Shown: positions 25,945-35,713, counted from the stretch's first letter. The stretch: DNA of 64,000 bases from Cellvibrio sp. PSBB006 (GCF_002162135.1 NZ_CP021382.1:2540001-2604000), one strand, 5' to 3'. The notes: generated from the letters alone by a model not told the origin. Program-made: numbers and translations.

Positions 25945-27291
25945 TTATGGACCCACTTTGTCTATCGCTTGATACACTTTACGCAAAAATACCGGATAAA
26001 GCGCATCGCGTTCATACATATTCAGATAAAACAAAACGATCAAATCATTCTCCGGGTCGATGATGTATTCGGTCCCGAATAACCCGCCCCAGGCATAAGC
26101 TGAATTGGACACTTCAGGTATCGGACTTTTCTTCTCGTTGTATAACTCAAACCCAAGCCCGAACTGAAAACCTTCACCGCCGGTATTTTTTTCCGGCAAC
26201 CGGTTGATGGTCGTCATCAATTCAACCGTTTCCGGTTTCAGAATTCGTTTGCCGTTAAACGTGCCTTTATTGAGCATCATCTGGCAAAATTTTGCGTAGT
26301 CAGCGATGGGGCCATTCAGACCTATCGCGCCCTCCGCATAGGTTTGTTGTGGACTCACGGCGCCCTCGCTGTACATATTGGATGCAGCGATTAATTTGCC
26401 GTCTTTCGCGCTATACGCTTTTACAAAACGGCCCAACGCATCCGGCTCGTAATACCAGTCGGTATCCTTCATACCCAGCGGCAAAAGCACATTATCTTTC
26501 ACGTACTGACGTAGCGGCCGCCCGGAAATTCTTTCAATGAGATAGCCGAGCATATTGGTGCTGACGTGATAGTTCCACTCACTACCCGGATCAAAACCCA
26601 GCGGGTATTTCACCAGCGCCAGCATCTCTTCTTCCAGATATTTCGCATTCAGATCACCACCACCGGTATGTTGGCCGTGCGGAACAACGTCTGGTATGGG
26701 TCCACCAAAAAAACCGGAGGGACGATCATCGCGTTTCAACTCAGCGCGGCGAATATCTCCCGCTAATCCAGCACCAAGACCGGATGAATGTGACATCAGA
26801 TGAGCAAAAGTCATCGGTGTCGTTACGGGACGTGTTTCATAGCTTCCGTCATCATTGATCCTGGTGACTACCTCATCCGGAATCTCTGGAAAATATTTCG
26901 CCACTGGATCATCAATCGCCACCAGGCCTTTATCCACGAGCGTCATAAACGCCACCGTTACTATTGCCTTGGTTTGGGAAAAGAGCACATAGTAATCATC
27001 AACAGAAGCGGGAATTTTATTGTCAATGTCTTTCCAACCGAAGGCATCGTAATACATCACCTTGCCGTCCTTCGCCGCGAAAGCGGCAATGCTGCTGGCT
27101 TTTTTATCGTCGACAAAGGATTGCAGTAGAGCATCTATGTCCGCGATGGCCTGCGGTGTTGTGCCGATTTCCTGGGGAGTGGCGTGGTAGTCAAATTGTT
27201 GCGGGGATTCAATTTTTTGATGTTGGGTATTACAACCCCACAAGACTATTGCGAGACAATAAGCGCTACCAAGCATGACAAATTTTTTCAT
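25945..27291 (-). CDS. Beta-lactamase-fold serine hydrolase (class C / esterase EstB-like) lipoprotein
   Basis: 448 aa, exported (LAIVLWGC, Cys20). It has the serine beta-lactamase-related fold: nucleophile motif SxxK at S105-K108 (SQTK), a Tyr motif in WNYHVSTNMLG and a C-terminal WGGLFG replacing KTG. Proteins with this pattern are usually esterases or transesterases (PF00144), not antibiotic resistance enzymes. Within a plant-cell-wall locus it could remove acyl groups (acetyl, feruloyl) from side-chain sugars, but that is inference. Ribosome site AAGGAAAA. Convergent with the GH43-CBM13 gene; its promoter region (27292-27410) has no clear operator. Confidence 0.85.
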   Translation of the reverse strand: MKKFVMLGSAYCLAIVLWGCNTQHQKIESPQQFDYHATPQEIGTTPQAIADIDALLQSFVDDKKASSIAAFAAKDGKVMYYDAFGWKDIDNKIPASVDDYYVLFSQTKAIVTVAFMTLVDKGLVAIDDPVAKYFPEIPDEVVTRINDDGSYETRPVTTPMTFAHLMSHSSGLGAGLAGDIRRAELKRDDRPSGFFGGPIPDVVPHGQHTGGGDLNAKYLEEEMLALVKYPLGFDPGSEWNYHVSTNMLGYLIERISGRPLRQYVKDNVLLPLGMKDTDWYYEPDALGRFVKAYSAKDGKLIAASNMYSEGAVSPQQTYAEGAIGLNGPIADYAKFCQMMLNKGTFNGKRILKPETVELMTTINRLPEKNTGGEGFQFGLGFELYNEKKSPIPEVSNSAYAWGGLFGTEYIIDPENDLIVLFYLNMYERDALYPVFLRKVYQAIDKVGP

Positions 27292-27410
27292 AGTTGATTT
27301 TCCTTATGATCGGGCTAGTGAATAATATGCGTTGTATTCTAGTGTTCGTCTTGGCATTAGCACAACACGCAGTACGTTGTCCTCTTGACTGTTCAGCAAA
27401 CACACAAATA

Positions 27411-27440
27411 AAAAAGGCGCTCAACCAGGAGCGCCTTTTT
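27411..27440. terminator. Terminator downstream of the multidomain GH43 gene
   Basis: AAAAAGGCGCTC / GAGCGCCTTTTT with loop AACCAG, 26 bp beyond the stop of the - strand gene. The symmetrical A/T runs let it work in both directions. Confidence 0.92.
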
Positions 27441-27465
27441 CTTTACTACCTACTGTTTACACCGA

Positions 27466-30400
27466 TTACGGTGCCGCATTTTGCGCAGCAACAATGCCTA
27501 CATCGTCTGCGGTTAATACATCATCGTAAAATCGCAGGTCGTCCATCAAGCCAGTGAAGGGAACATCCCAGAAGTTCACGCCAATGGCAAAGTGGCTATC
27601 ACCTGCACCGGCAAATACTGCCGGGAATCCCGTGAGCGTATTGGTGAGGACACCGTCGATATAGGTTTTCAAGGTGCCGTTATCAACCGTCATCACCAAG
27701 TGCTTCCAGGTAGCGACCGGAGCTTGCGCACCAAAGGTACCATCAAAGAAGGGGGTACTGCCGGACCACAGCATTGTGTGTTGCGCCGAGCCAGGACCAC
27801 GAGGAACCAGGCTGATCCAATTTTCAGTATCTATCCAGCCGAAAAGTGCCGGCGTAAATTGGTTACCTGCCGTGACGTTCAGCCATAAGGAAATACTATA
27901 GGAGTCATCATTGATCAGGTTATCCGGCAGCAATACGCCAGACGTTCCATCCAATACCAGGGCTTTTCCGGTGACACCTTCTGCATTGGCAACACCATCG
28001 GCGTAGCTGATTTCACCGCCGGCCACGTTTACCAGATTGCCCACAACAGTTCCCGGGCCGACAAGGTTATCTTGCTCGTCAAGGTTTTCCTCAAACGCAA
28101 AGACAGCCACTGGAGCCGGTGGCGCTTTGGATTTAACAACCGCATTGAATTCCTTGGTGGTTGATATGCCGCCGTAAGTAATTGTCGCAATTAACGTTAC
28201 CTCTGCATCAGGAGAGGTGGCGCTTGGCTGGGTAATATTTCCAACATTGTCCATCGCATCCTGATTCAGTGACTGCCAACTAATCGCCGTGGTGTAAGGA
28301 CCAGCAATGGGCAAGTCGATGTCTTCCTTTAACTCCGAAATATTTCCAAGCGTCAACGCCGCTTTTGCTAACTCCAACACTTGCTCAGGCGTTCTGTCGC
28401 CCGGTTCAAGCACAGTGGCATCTTCGGGATTCAACACGGTGTTATAGATTTTCAAATCGTCGATCAGACCGTTAAACGGAATATCCCAATAGTTCACGCC
28501 TAACGCGAAGGTACCAATATTATTCGAGAAAAGATCTCCGAAACCTGTACCGGTAAATTTGCGCTCGCCATTGATATAAACCGCAACATCGCCGTTATCC
28601 ACGGAGAAGAGCAAGTTAGACCATTCATTCGCTGGAATCAGTTCACCGGTCAGACCGTCGAACCAGTCCGGCTCACGTGCCCATAGCATGGTGTTACCGT
28701 CCCAACCTTGAGGCAAGAAGCTCACCCATTGTTCTGTATCCACTGCACCGAAGAAAGCGGTGGTAAATGCAGTCAGGGCTGTAGGTTTAATCCAGAATGA
28801 AACGGCGTATTCATAATTGGAAATCAAACCGGGCGGTAACAAAACACCGTTAGTGCCATTCAAGCTAACCGCTTGGCCATTCCAGCCTTCTGCATAAGCA
28901 ACAGCACCGGTGTTATTGATGCGATCACCGGTCGCCGTACCTGCTTCAAAATTTCCGTTAGTCTCTTCGAGGTTGCCTTCAAAGGTGAACAATGCCAATG
29001 CAGGGATCGGCCTTATGGCGACCACATTGATGTCGAAGGTTTTGGTTTGCGTTTGGCCGTTCAAGGTGATGGTGGCTGTCATGGTGACTTGTTGATCACC
29101 CGCCGTAGCACTCGGACGGTTTACTTTTGCAAAGCCAGTCAACTCACCCGTCTTTTTATCGCGTTTGGGATTAATGATGGACTGATTACTGCTATCCCAC
29201 GTGATGGTGGCTGCATTCGTACCACGCAATGGCAAAGTGAGACTGGGGTCGCTCAGATTTTCTGGCAATACCAGTGCATCAGCGATTGCATCAAGCGCTT
29301 CTGCAGTAGAGCGTTTCGGAAGCTGTGAGCCCCATACAGAAGCGCCTGCTGTAGACACCGCAGAAAAGGTGGGCACCAGACGGCGAGCAGCCTCATCCCA
29401 TTGCCAGGCCATTATGCCTTCATAGGTTTTACCCGCTATCACCAAGGTAATACGCTCTGGATTGTTATCCGACAGACGGTAAGTGCCATTCGCTTCGCCA
29501 GTGATCGTGCGGTCATCATTCAAGCGAATGTAGATAGAATCATGCCCAACAGTATTAGAGTCGGTTTCATGATTGATAAAACGGTAGTCGCCGATAAGAT
29601 CTTCTGCATCAACAACGTTATCACCGCTGATCGGAGCGTAGCGTTGTGGTGATGCAACTAACCAGCCGTCAGCATTAACCCACATCTCATGCACGCGCAC
29701 AGAATGTTGTTCACCGCGATCAGGAAAACGTGTGTGCGTTACCAACAGATGTTTTTTTAATGTCTCGTCATAAATGGCGGAGTTGTGGCCCGGTGCCAGA
29801 TAACCCCAGCTATCGCCCGCATCACCCACGTTAGAAACAAAGTTAAAGCCACCCATCAGCTTGACGCCGTATTTGCTTAAGGTCGCCAGGTTGTCACGCG
29901 CGAGCACCATATTGTTGCCGGCAGCATCCAGATAGGGGCCATCCGGATTGCGCGAGCGAGAGACACGAATGTTGTATCCACCTGCCGCATCAAAGCCGGC
30001 AATAGAATTGAACATGTAGTAATAATCGGACTCGGGATTGTAGGAAATCCAGGTTCCTTCGATGGGCGCAAAACCGCCGCCAGCTAAATGTTTACCGTAA
30101 CCCTGATCATCTTTTGGCTTACCGGTTGCCTCATCCATCTCCAGGATAAAGATCCCACCGAAATAAGAGCCGTAAACCATCCAGAGATTGCCATTCTTGT
30201 CATAGAAGACGTCGGGATCAATTGCGTTAGGCATAACGGCACCGTCGTATGCCGCAATACCTTCGGGTGCATAGCCCTGTTCAATTTCTTCGGCGCTCAT
30301 GCCAGAGCGCAGAAAAACGCCCTGATCAACGTAAGGCCCGTTGACGTCATCCGACACGGCTACGCCGAGATAAGAACGTGGCGCATTGCAAATATTTTCT

Positions 30401-30840
30401 TCGGAAAGATTATTCGCGCAATGGTTGTAATAGAAATAATACTTACCGTCTTTGCGTTGAATAACATCAGCCGCCCAAGACCCAACATGGCCGCCCACCC
30501 ATTCAATACCTTCCGAAATCTCTGAAGAATACGTTTCAAATAACGGGTTGAGATCATCCACACCATCTGCGACACGTTCCCACGTCATCAGGTCAGTGGA
30601 TTTGGCAGCTGCCAGGTGTGAACCAAACACATAGTAGGTACCGTCGTCTGCACGAATAATCGATGGGTCGTGCACAGCCATGTCGTTATAGGCAATGACA
30701 CTGGCATCGGCGGTGGGATCAGGGTGGGTGGTATTTTCGGGGACAACATCATCGGGTAAATCTTCTTTATCCCCGGAACCGCCACATCCAGCCATGGCGA
30801 GCATTGCGCTCAGAGCGAGCGTTATAGGTCTCAGCTTCAT
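27466..30840 (-). CDS. Large GH43 endo-arabinanase lipoprotein (Abn2-like) with GH43_C, two Ig-like and two LamG domains
   Basis: 1124 aa, lipobox LAMAGC (Cys19). GH43 propeller ~45-420 with D58 (VHDPSI), D208 (NAIDPDV) and E261 (PIEGTWISYNPE). The calcium/Trp-rich segments SWAADVIQRKDGKYYFYYNHC and GHNSAIYDETLKKHLLVTHTRF resemble the two-domain arabinanase Abn2 (YxiA) of Bacillus. A GH43_C-like beta domain follows (~425-520: DLIGDYRFINHETD to TYEGIMAWQWDE), then Ig-like segment 1 (~530-630), LamG-like lectin 1 (~640-810), Ig-like segment 2 (~830-915) and LamG 2 (~920-1115). The duplicated Ig-LamG pairs probably hold arabinan or the cell surface. Divergent from receptor 2, with an operator candidate 126 bp upstream. 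Confidence 0.9.
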   Translation of the reverse strand: MKLRPITLALSAMLAMAGCGGSGDKEDLPDDVVPENTTHPDPTADASVIAYNDMAVHDPSIIRADDGTYYVFGSHLAAAKSTDLMTWERVADGVDDLNPLFETYSSEISEGIEWVGGHVGSWAADVIQRKDGKYYFYYNHCANNLSEENICNAPRSYLGVAVSDDVNGPYVDQGVFLRSGMSAEEIEQGYAPEGIAAYDGAVMPNAIDPDVFYDKNGNLWMVYGSYFGGIFILEMDEATGKPKDDQGYGKHLAGGGFAPIEGTWISYNPESDYYYMFNSIAGFDAAGGYNIRVSRSRNPDGPYLDAAGNNMVLARDNLATLSKYGVKLMGGFNFVSNVGDAGDSWGYLAPGHNSAIYDETLKKHLLVTHTRFPDRGEQHSVRVHEMWVNADGWLVASPQRYAPISGDNVVDAEDLIGDYRFINHETDSNTVGHDSIYIRLNDDRTITGEANGTYRLSDNNPERITLVIAGKTYEGIMAWQWDEAARRLVPTFSAVSTAGASVWGSQLPKRSTAEALDAIADALVLPENLSDPSLTLPLRGTNAATITWDSSNQSIINPKRDKKTGELTGFAKVNRPSATAGDQQVTMTATITLNGQTQTKTFDINVVAIRPIPALALFTFEGNLEETNGNFEAGTATGDRINNTGAVAYAEGWNGQAVSLNGTNGVLLPPGLISNYEYAVSFWIKPTALTAFTTAFFGAVDTEQWVSFLPQGWDGNTMLWAREPDWFDGLTGELIPANEWSNLLFSVDNGDVAVYINGERKFTGTGFGDLFSNNIGTFALGVNYWDIPFNGLIDDLKIYNTVLNPEDATVLEPGDRTPEQVLELAKAALTLGNISELKEDIDLPIAGPYTTAISWQSLNQDAMDNVGNITQPSATSPDAEVTLIATITYGGISTTKEFNAVVKSKAPPAPVAVFAFEENLDEQDNLVGPGTVVGNLVNVAGGEISYADGVANAEGVTGKALVLDGTSGVLLPDNLINDDSYSISLWLNVTAGNQFTPALFGWIDTENWISLVPRGPGSAQHTMLWSGSTPFFDGTFGAQAPVATWKHLVMTVDNGTLKTYIDGVLTNTLTGFPAVFAGAGDSHFAIGVNFWDVPFTGLMDDLRFYDDVLTADDVGIVAAQNAAP

Positions 30841-30965
30841 CTTGGGTAAACCCTCTTATCTGTTGTTATAACTTATTGTGAAATCGAGCTTTTTCTCCGC
30901 CAGCGGCATCCTTGGTAGCTATTATTAAACAGACGCCGGTATAGGAACGGTGAGAAAATAGACAT

Positions 30966-30982
30966 GTTTTGTAATATAATAC
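30966..30982. promoter_or_regulatory. Candidate GntR operator before the multidomain GH43 gene
   Basis: GTTTTGTAATATAATAC: left arm TTGTA intact, right arm 6/8. Centre is about 134 bp from the GH43 start. Confidence 0.55.
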
Positions 30983-31050
30983 TATTCTCAAAGTACGGCT
31001 TGAGCAAGTCTAATCACCTAATAGTTCACATTTTTCGCCTGTTGACTCTT

Positions 31051-31067
31051 TAATAATCATACAATAG
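31051..31067. promoter_or_regulatory. Candidate GntR operator before TonB receptor 2
   Basis: Read on the - strand (CTATTGTATGATTATTA) it is close to the site before araB. It is embedded in a perfect TAATCATAC/GTATGATTA inverted repeat (31054-31075, 4-nt spacer), 95 bp before the receptor ATG. Confidence 0.6.
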
Positions 31068-31161
31068 TATGATTATAGAGCGAGGTTATACAATAAGTCC
31101 TCCTTGCCCCCTCAAGCGCTGCCGCAAGAGGCGAATAACTCTAATAACGGGAGATACCCCC

Positions 31162-33933
31162 ATGTTTAAGCGTTCTGTATTAAGCAGCTCCATCGCTATT
31201 GCCATTGCATTCTCATACCAACCCCTTCTTGCGCAGGAAACAGGCGCAGAACAGGACGATGCCATCGAAGAAATCGTTGTGTCGGGGATTCGCGGAAGTT
31301 TGACCAAGGCATTGGATATCAAGCGACAAAAAATTCAGATTACCGATTCTATCGTTGCCGAAGATATTGGTAAATTTCCTGATAACAACGTCGTAGAAGC
31401 TTTGCAGCGTGTTACAGGTGTGCAAGTAACAGCACGCGGTGCAGGCGAAGTGAATACGGTAACCATTCGCGGGCTTACAGATGTATCAACAACTGTAAAT
31501 GGTCGAGAAATTTTTACTTCTACTGGAAGGTCTGTCGCACTGGCAGATATTCCAGCAAGCCTTATCAATCGCGTTGATGTTTATAAAACGCGTTCGGCAA
31601 GCCAGGTCGAAGGAGGCATCGCCGGACAAATCGATATCACTACGAATCGTCCGTTTGACTTTGATGATTCAAAATTTGTCTTTGCTGTCCGCGGTATCTA
31701 CCAAAGTAATTCGGAAGAAATTGATCCGAATGTCAGCATGCTATTAAGCGACAGATGGGAAACAGGAGCCGGTGATTTCGGCGCGTTAATAAATGTTTCC
31801 TACGCTGAAACCAATTACCGCGACCAGAATATATGGATCGGCTCTCTCGACCCTTATCGCACGGACGACTTTACCCGCATCGATAGCAACAACAATGCTG
31901 TATACACTCCAGGTACTATCGAAGGATTACCTTCAGCGCCAGGCTCCACACTGAATGTAGGCGGAGTCGACACCGAATATTACTTGTTGCGAGATGCAAT
32001 GGGCTTTACTGATTTCACAGGAAATCGTGAGCGCCCAGCTGCCAATATTTCTCTACAATGGGCCCCCAATGAGTCTTCAGAATATCTATTCGAAGCTTTC
32101 TATAACGGCTACCGCAATCAATCATTTAATTCACTCGCATTTATTAACACTAATGGTACCAGTCACTTCAGAAACCCTGAGCTGTACGATGGCACTAATG
32201 TTATCAAGAAGAATTACGTCAACAATGCCAGTATGTTCACCAGCGGTGATGGCTCCACTGGCGAAACCGATAGCTTCGTATATGCCCTCGGCGGCAAGTG
32301 GGACTTAACCGATAAACTATCTCTGGAATCCGAGATCGTTTACCAAACCAGCGAATACGAGTATTCGTTCCTGGCGATGCGAACAAATTCAGTACGCGAT
32401 CGGTTGGTTATTGATTTCAATGAAGACGATGGCCTGCCACTGGTTGCATTCCTGGACGATGAAAATACGCCAAATGTGGATGAGAGCTCCCTGGCAAATC
32501 CAGAAGAATGGAGTATGGGTACCGTTTATGATAACGGTGGTAAAGATCGTGGTGAAGCGACCACCTGGACTTTTGATGGTGATTACGAAACCGATTGGAG
32601 TTTTATCGAACGATTGAGTTTTGGGGTACGTTATGACTTACGCGGAGCTGAAGCAAATTTTCGTGATCAGAGTGGTGAGTGCAATCAAAACGTTAGCGCT
32701 TGCTTACTCACAGACAATCCTGGTTTGGTTAACTTAAGCGAGCCTGGCTTTTTCGATGATCAAGCTTACGTACCGAGTCAGTGGCTCGCAGCAGATGGCA
32801 ACTATATGATCGCCAATGCTGATGAAATTCGCCGGCTTTATGGCCTGCAGCAAGGTGGCTCGGAATTCTTGCCGGCCGATGCTTTCTCGATTGATGAAAC
32901 TAACGCAACTGTTTATTTACAAGCAGACTACGGTGTAGATATTGGCTCACAGCGCCTTGATGGACAAATTGGAGTCCGTGTTATCCAATTAGATACCGAC
33001 ATGGACTTTATGGAAGTAGATGATGAAGGCAACTGGAATCCAATAAATTCTGAAGCCAGCGAAACAACCGTACTTCCGAACATTGTTATCCGCTATTCGT
33101 TTACCGATGACTTAATGGCTCGCTTTACTTATGGAGAGACTATCCGCCGCCCCGGCTATGGTGATTTAAATCCGGCAACCACTTACCAAAAATCATCTAC
33201 TGGCCTTGAATACGGTACTGCAAGCAGCGGCAATCCGGCTCTGAAGCCTGCCGAATCGATTAATTACGATTTGTCTCTTGAGTGGTATTTTGCTGAGTCA
33301 AGTTCACTTTACGGTGTGTTATTCCGCCGTGACGTGACAGGTTTTATCGTCGGATCAGTTACCAATATTACCGTGGCTGACCCGGAAGAGCCGGATGGTA
33401 CCTATGACTATCGTTTATCACAGCCCGCCAATTCCGCCGATGGGAAACTTGAAGGCATCGAGTTAGGCTTGGTGTACTTCCCACAGAATGTCCCTGCCTG
33501 GCTCGATGGTTTCGGCGTTCAAGCAAGTTATACTTGGCTGGACGGTGAAAATTATGATCCCGTGTTTGAAGATGGTGTTCTGGTTGATAAAGTTACCAAT
33601 CCGTTGATAGGAGTTTCGGATACTTCATATAGCGTAGTACTCGCTTATGATAAGCAAGACTTTGATATGCGCTTGTCTTACGTTTACCGCGATGAATTCC
33701 TTACCGGTTACAACACTTGTTGCTCAATGCCGAGTGGTACATACTCCAAGCCAGAAGCCAGCATGGATTTCCAGCTTAGCTATGATGTCACTGACAATAT
33801 TGTCGTTACATTTGATGCAACCAATCTGACTGGAGAGATTTATCAAGGTTACTATACTGATGACCACCTCTATAACAATGGTGCCTCTTTATTCAGTCGC
33901 ACTTTTGCATTGGGATTACGCTATTCTATGTAG
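31162..33933 (+). CDS. TonB-dependent outer-membrane receptor 2 (Xanthomonas/Caulobacter type)
   Basis: 923 aa from ATG 31162 (GGGAG 9 nt upstream); the in-frame reading from 31069 adds 31 Arg/Cys-rich residues and is rejected. Signal peptide MFKRSVLSSSIAIAIAFSYQPLLAQ, TonB-box-like IEEIVVSGIRGSLTKALDIKR, plug (IVAEDIGKFPDNNVVEALQRVTGVQV), barrel ending YSM. It is a paralogue of receptor 1 along its whole length: DRWETGAGDFGALINVSYAETNYRDQ, LEGIELGLVYFPQNVPAWLDGFG and SYDVTDNIVVTFDATNLTGE all have counterparts. The loops differ, so cargo may differ in size or branching. Divergent from the Abn2-like gene; terminator at 33966-34008. Confidence 0.93.
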   Translation: MFKRSVLSSSIAIAIAFSYQPLLAQETGAEQDDAIEEIVVSGIRGSLTKALDIKRQKIQITDSIVAEDIGKFPDNNVVEALQRVTGVQVTARGAGEVNTVTIRGLTDVSTTVNGREIFTSTGRSVALADIPASLINRVDVYKTRSASQVEGGIAGQIDITTNRPFDFDDSKFVFAVRGIYQSNSEEIDPNVSMLLSDRWETGAGDFGALINVSYAETNYRDQNIWIGSLDPYRTDDFTRIDSNNNAVYTPGTIEGLPSAPGSTLNVGGVDTEYYLLRDAMGFTDFTGNRERPAANISLQWAPNESSEYLFEAFYNGYRNQSFNSLAFINTNGTSHFRNPELYDGTNVIKKNYVNNASMFTSGDGSTGETDSFVYALGGKWDLTDKLSLESEIVYQTSEYEYSFLAMRTNSVRDRLVIDFNEDDGLPLVAFLDDENTPNVDESSLANPEEWSMGTVYDNGGKDRGEATTWTFDGDYETDWSFIERLSFGVRYDLRGAEANFRDQSGECNQNVSACLLTDNPGLVNLSEPGFFDDQAYVPSQWLAADGNYMIANADEIRRLYGLQQGGSEFLPADAFSIDETNATVYLQADYGVDIGSQRLDGQIGVRVIQLDTDMDFMEVDDEGNWNPINSEASETTVLPNIVIRYSFTDDLMARFTYGETIRRPGYGDLNPATTYQKSSTGLEYGTASSGNPALKPAESINYDLSLEWYFAESSSLYGVLFRRDVTGFIVGSVTNITVADPEEPDGTYDYRLSQPANSADGKLEGIELGLVYFPQNVPAWLDGFGVQASYTWLDGENYDPVFEDGVLVDKVTNPLIGVSDTSYSVVLAYDKQDFDMRLSYVYRDEFLTGYNTCCSMPSGTYSKPEASMDFQLSYDVTDNIVVTFDATNLTGEIYQGYYTDDHLYNNGASLFSRTFALGLRYSM

Positions 33934-33965
33934 ACATTGAAACACACTAAAGTATCTATGTTATT

Positions 33966-34008
33966 GCTAAAAGCCAAAGGTCGCGTCGAGCGGCCTTTGG
34001 CTTTTAGC
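33966..34008. terminator. Strong terminator after TonB receptor 2
   Basis: GCTAAAAGCCAAAGG / CCTTTGGCTTTTAGC is a perfect 15-bp inverted repeat extended by CGC/GCG inside around a GTCGA loop. The T4 run is within the stem end. It lies just before the symporter gene and probably separates the two units. Confidence 0.85.
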
Positions 34009-34045
34009 GTTCTCATTATAAAAAATAAATAACTAAGGAGACCCC

Positions 34046-35677
34046 ATGATCCAATTCAGCCCCCTGGACTGGTACGTCCTCACCGGTTTTTTCATCCTCC
34101 TCCTCGGTATCGTCATCTGGTCTCTGCGACAAAAGGAAGAGAACACCACCGATTATTTTCTTGCCGGGCGAAATGCCGGTTGGCTGGTGATCGGTTCATC
34201 GATCTTCGCCTCCAATATCGGTTCTGAACATTTGGTTGGTTTATCCGGTGCGGGCATGCAGTCAGGCATGGCGATGGCACATTGGGAATTGCAGTCGTGG
34301 ATTATTATCTTACTCGGCTGGATTTTTGCGCCGTTTTACTGGAGCAGCAAAATATACACAATGCCGGAATTTCTGGAGCGACGCTATTCCACAAGCTCGC
34401 GCACGTTTTTGTCGATAATTTCATTAATCAGCTATGTGTTAACCAAGGTGTCCGTCACCGTGTATGCCGGTGGTGTGGTGCTAAAAACTGTGCTGGGTAT
34501 CGACAGCATGTTCGGCATTGATTTTTTCTGGGTCGCTGCGTTGGGATTAGTATTAGTCACAGGCATTTACACCGTGCTCGGCGGTATGAAAGCTATCCTG
34601 TGGACATCGGTCATTCAAACCCCGGTATTAATTCTGGGTTCGCTGGTGATTCTGTATGTCGGCCTCGACATGGTGGGCGGTATGGCAGAACTGGAGCGAA
34701 TCAATGGTGAACAGATGCATTTGATTCGCCCGGCGAGCGATCCGAATTTTCCCTGGCCCGGCGTGATCTTCGGTTCCATTATTATTGGCTTCTGGTATTG
34801 GTGTACCGATCAATACATCGTGCAGCGGGTGCTATCGGCCAAAGGTATTCAGGCCGCGCGACGCGGGACCATATTTGCAGGTTATTTAAAATTGTTGCCG
34901 GTGTTTATCTTTTTGTTTCCCGGCATGATCGCGTTTGCGTTGAACGCGCAGGGAAAAATTCAGGTTGATAGCGCCGATCAGGCATTCGCGGTGCTGGTAA
35001 CTGAATTATTACCGGCGGGTATTAAAGGCATTGTCATCGCCGGATTGCTTGCGGCGCTGATGAGCTCTCTTGCATCGCTGTTTAATTCCTCAGCGACTTT
35101 ATTCACCATCGACTTCTACAAAAAATATAAACCCGCCGCCAGCGAAGCAAAATTGTTGCAGGTGGGCCGCATTGCCACCCTTGTTGTCGTGGTGCTCGGT
35201 ATTGTGTGGATACCCGTGATGCAAATGGTGTCCGGTGTTCTCTATGAATATTTGCAGCTGGTGCAGGCGTTGATTGCGCCGGGCATTGCGGCGGTATTTT
35301 TGCTGGGCGTGTTTTCCAAACGCATTACGCCCACTGCGGGTTTTGTCGGGTTGGTGGCCGGGTTTGTGCTTGGCATGGCGCGGCTGGTTTTAACGATATT
35401 TAAGGATCAACTCAGTCCCGATGGACTGCTCCACAGTCTGGTGGCGATGAACTGGTTGTATTACTGCTCCGCCCTGTTTATCGTGATTGTGGCGATTGTG
35501 ATACTTACCAGTATGTTCACGACACGTGCCAGCGATGAACAATTGGCAGGGCTCACCTACTCGTCCATTAGCGCAGAACAACGCGCAGACATTCGGGCTG
35601 GCATCGACAAGTGGGACATTATCCACACCGTCATCATCCTCGGTATTACCGCCGCTATCTATATCCGTTTCTGGTAA
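34046..35677 (+). CDS. SSS-family sodium:sugar symporter (SglT-like)
   Basis: 543 aa, about 14 transmembrane helices, AAGGAG ribosome site. The sequence is that of the sodium/glucose-type subgroup: DYFLAGRNAGWLVIGSSIFASNIGSEHLVGLSG, YTVLGGMKAILWTSVIQTPVL, GFWYWCTDQYIVQRVLSAK, AGLLAALMSSLASLFNSSATLFTIDFYKK. Members import glucose, galactose or pentoses with Na+ across the inner membrane. Placement between receptor 2 and a chemoreceptor in an arabinose locus suggests L-arabinose or arabino-oligosaccharide uptake; specificity cannot be read from the sequence. No operator copy is seen in its short upstream region, which contains the receptor 2 terminator, so it may depend on readthrough or its own promoter. 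Confidence 0.93.
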   Translation: MIQFSPLDWYVLTGFFILLLGIVIWSLRQKEENTTDYFLAGRNAGWLVIGSSIFASNIGSEHLVGLSGAGMQSGMAMAHWELQSWIIILLGWIFAPFYWSSKIYTMPEFLERRYSTSSRTFLSIISLISYVLTKVSVTVYAGGVVLKTVLGIDSMFGIDFFWVAALGLVLVTGIYTVLGGMKAILWTSVIQTPVLILGSLVILYVGLDMVGGMAELERINGEQMHLIRPASDPNFPWPGVIFGSIIIGFWYWCTDQYIVQRVLSAKGIQAARRGTIFAGYLKLLPVFIFLFPGMIAFALNAQGKIQVDSADQAFAVLVTELLPAGIKGIVIAGLLAALMSSLASLFNSSATLFTIDFYKKYKPAASEAKLLQVGRIATLVVVVLGIVWIPVMQMVSGVLYEYLQLVQALIAPGIAAVFLLGVFSKRITPTAGFVGLVAGFVLGMARLVLTIFKDQLSPDGLLHSLVAMNWLYYCSALFIVIVAIVILTSMFTTRASDEQLAGLTYSSISAEQRADIRAGIDKWDIIHTVIILGITAAIYIRFW

Positions 35678-35684
35678 ATAAAAA

Positions 35685-35713
35685 AGCTCGCGCAGGTAAA
35701 CCCTGAGCGAGCT
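35685..35713. terminator. Hairpin after the symporter gene
   Basis: AGCTCGC...GCGAGCT with inner CAGG/CCTG pairing (loop TAAA) starts 8 bp after the stop. An A-run precedes it and no T-run follows on the + strand, so it is a weaker terminator candidate. Confidence 0.6.

Larger units (their letters stand above)
30841..31161. other. Divergent regulatory region between the multidomain GH43 and TonB receptor 2
   Basis: 321 bp holding two operator-like palindromes (30966-30982 and 31051-31067), one near each start, and AT-rich promoter DNA. No gene seen. Confidence 0.65.

Noticed and set aside
25945..27291. Antibiotic-resistance beta-lactamase
   Set aside because: SxxK is present, but the KTG motif is replaced and the sequence follows the esterase-like PF00144 group; context is polysaccharide degradation.
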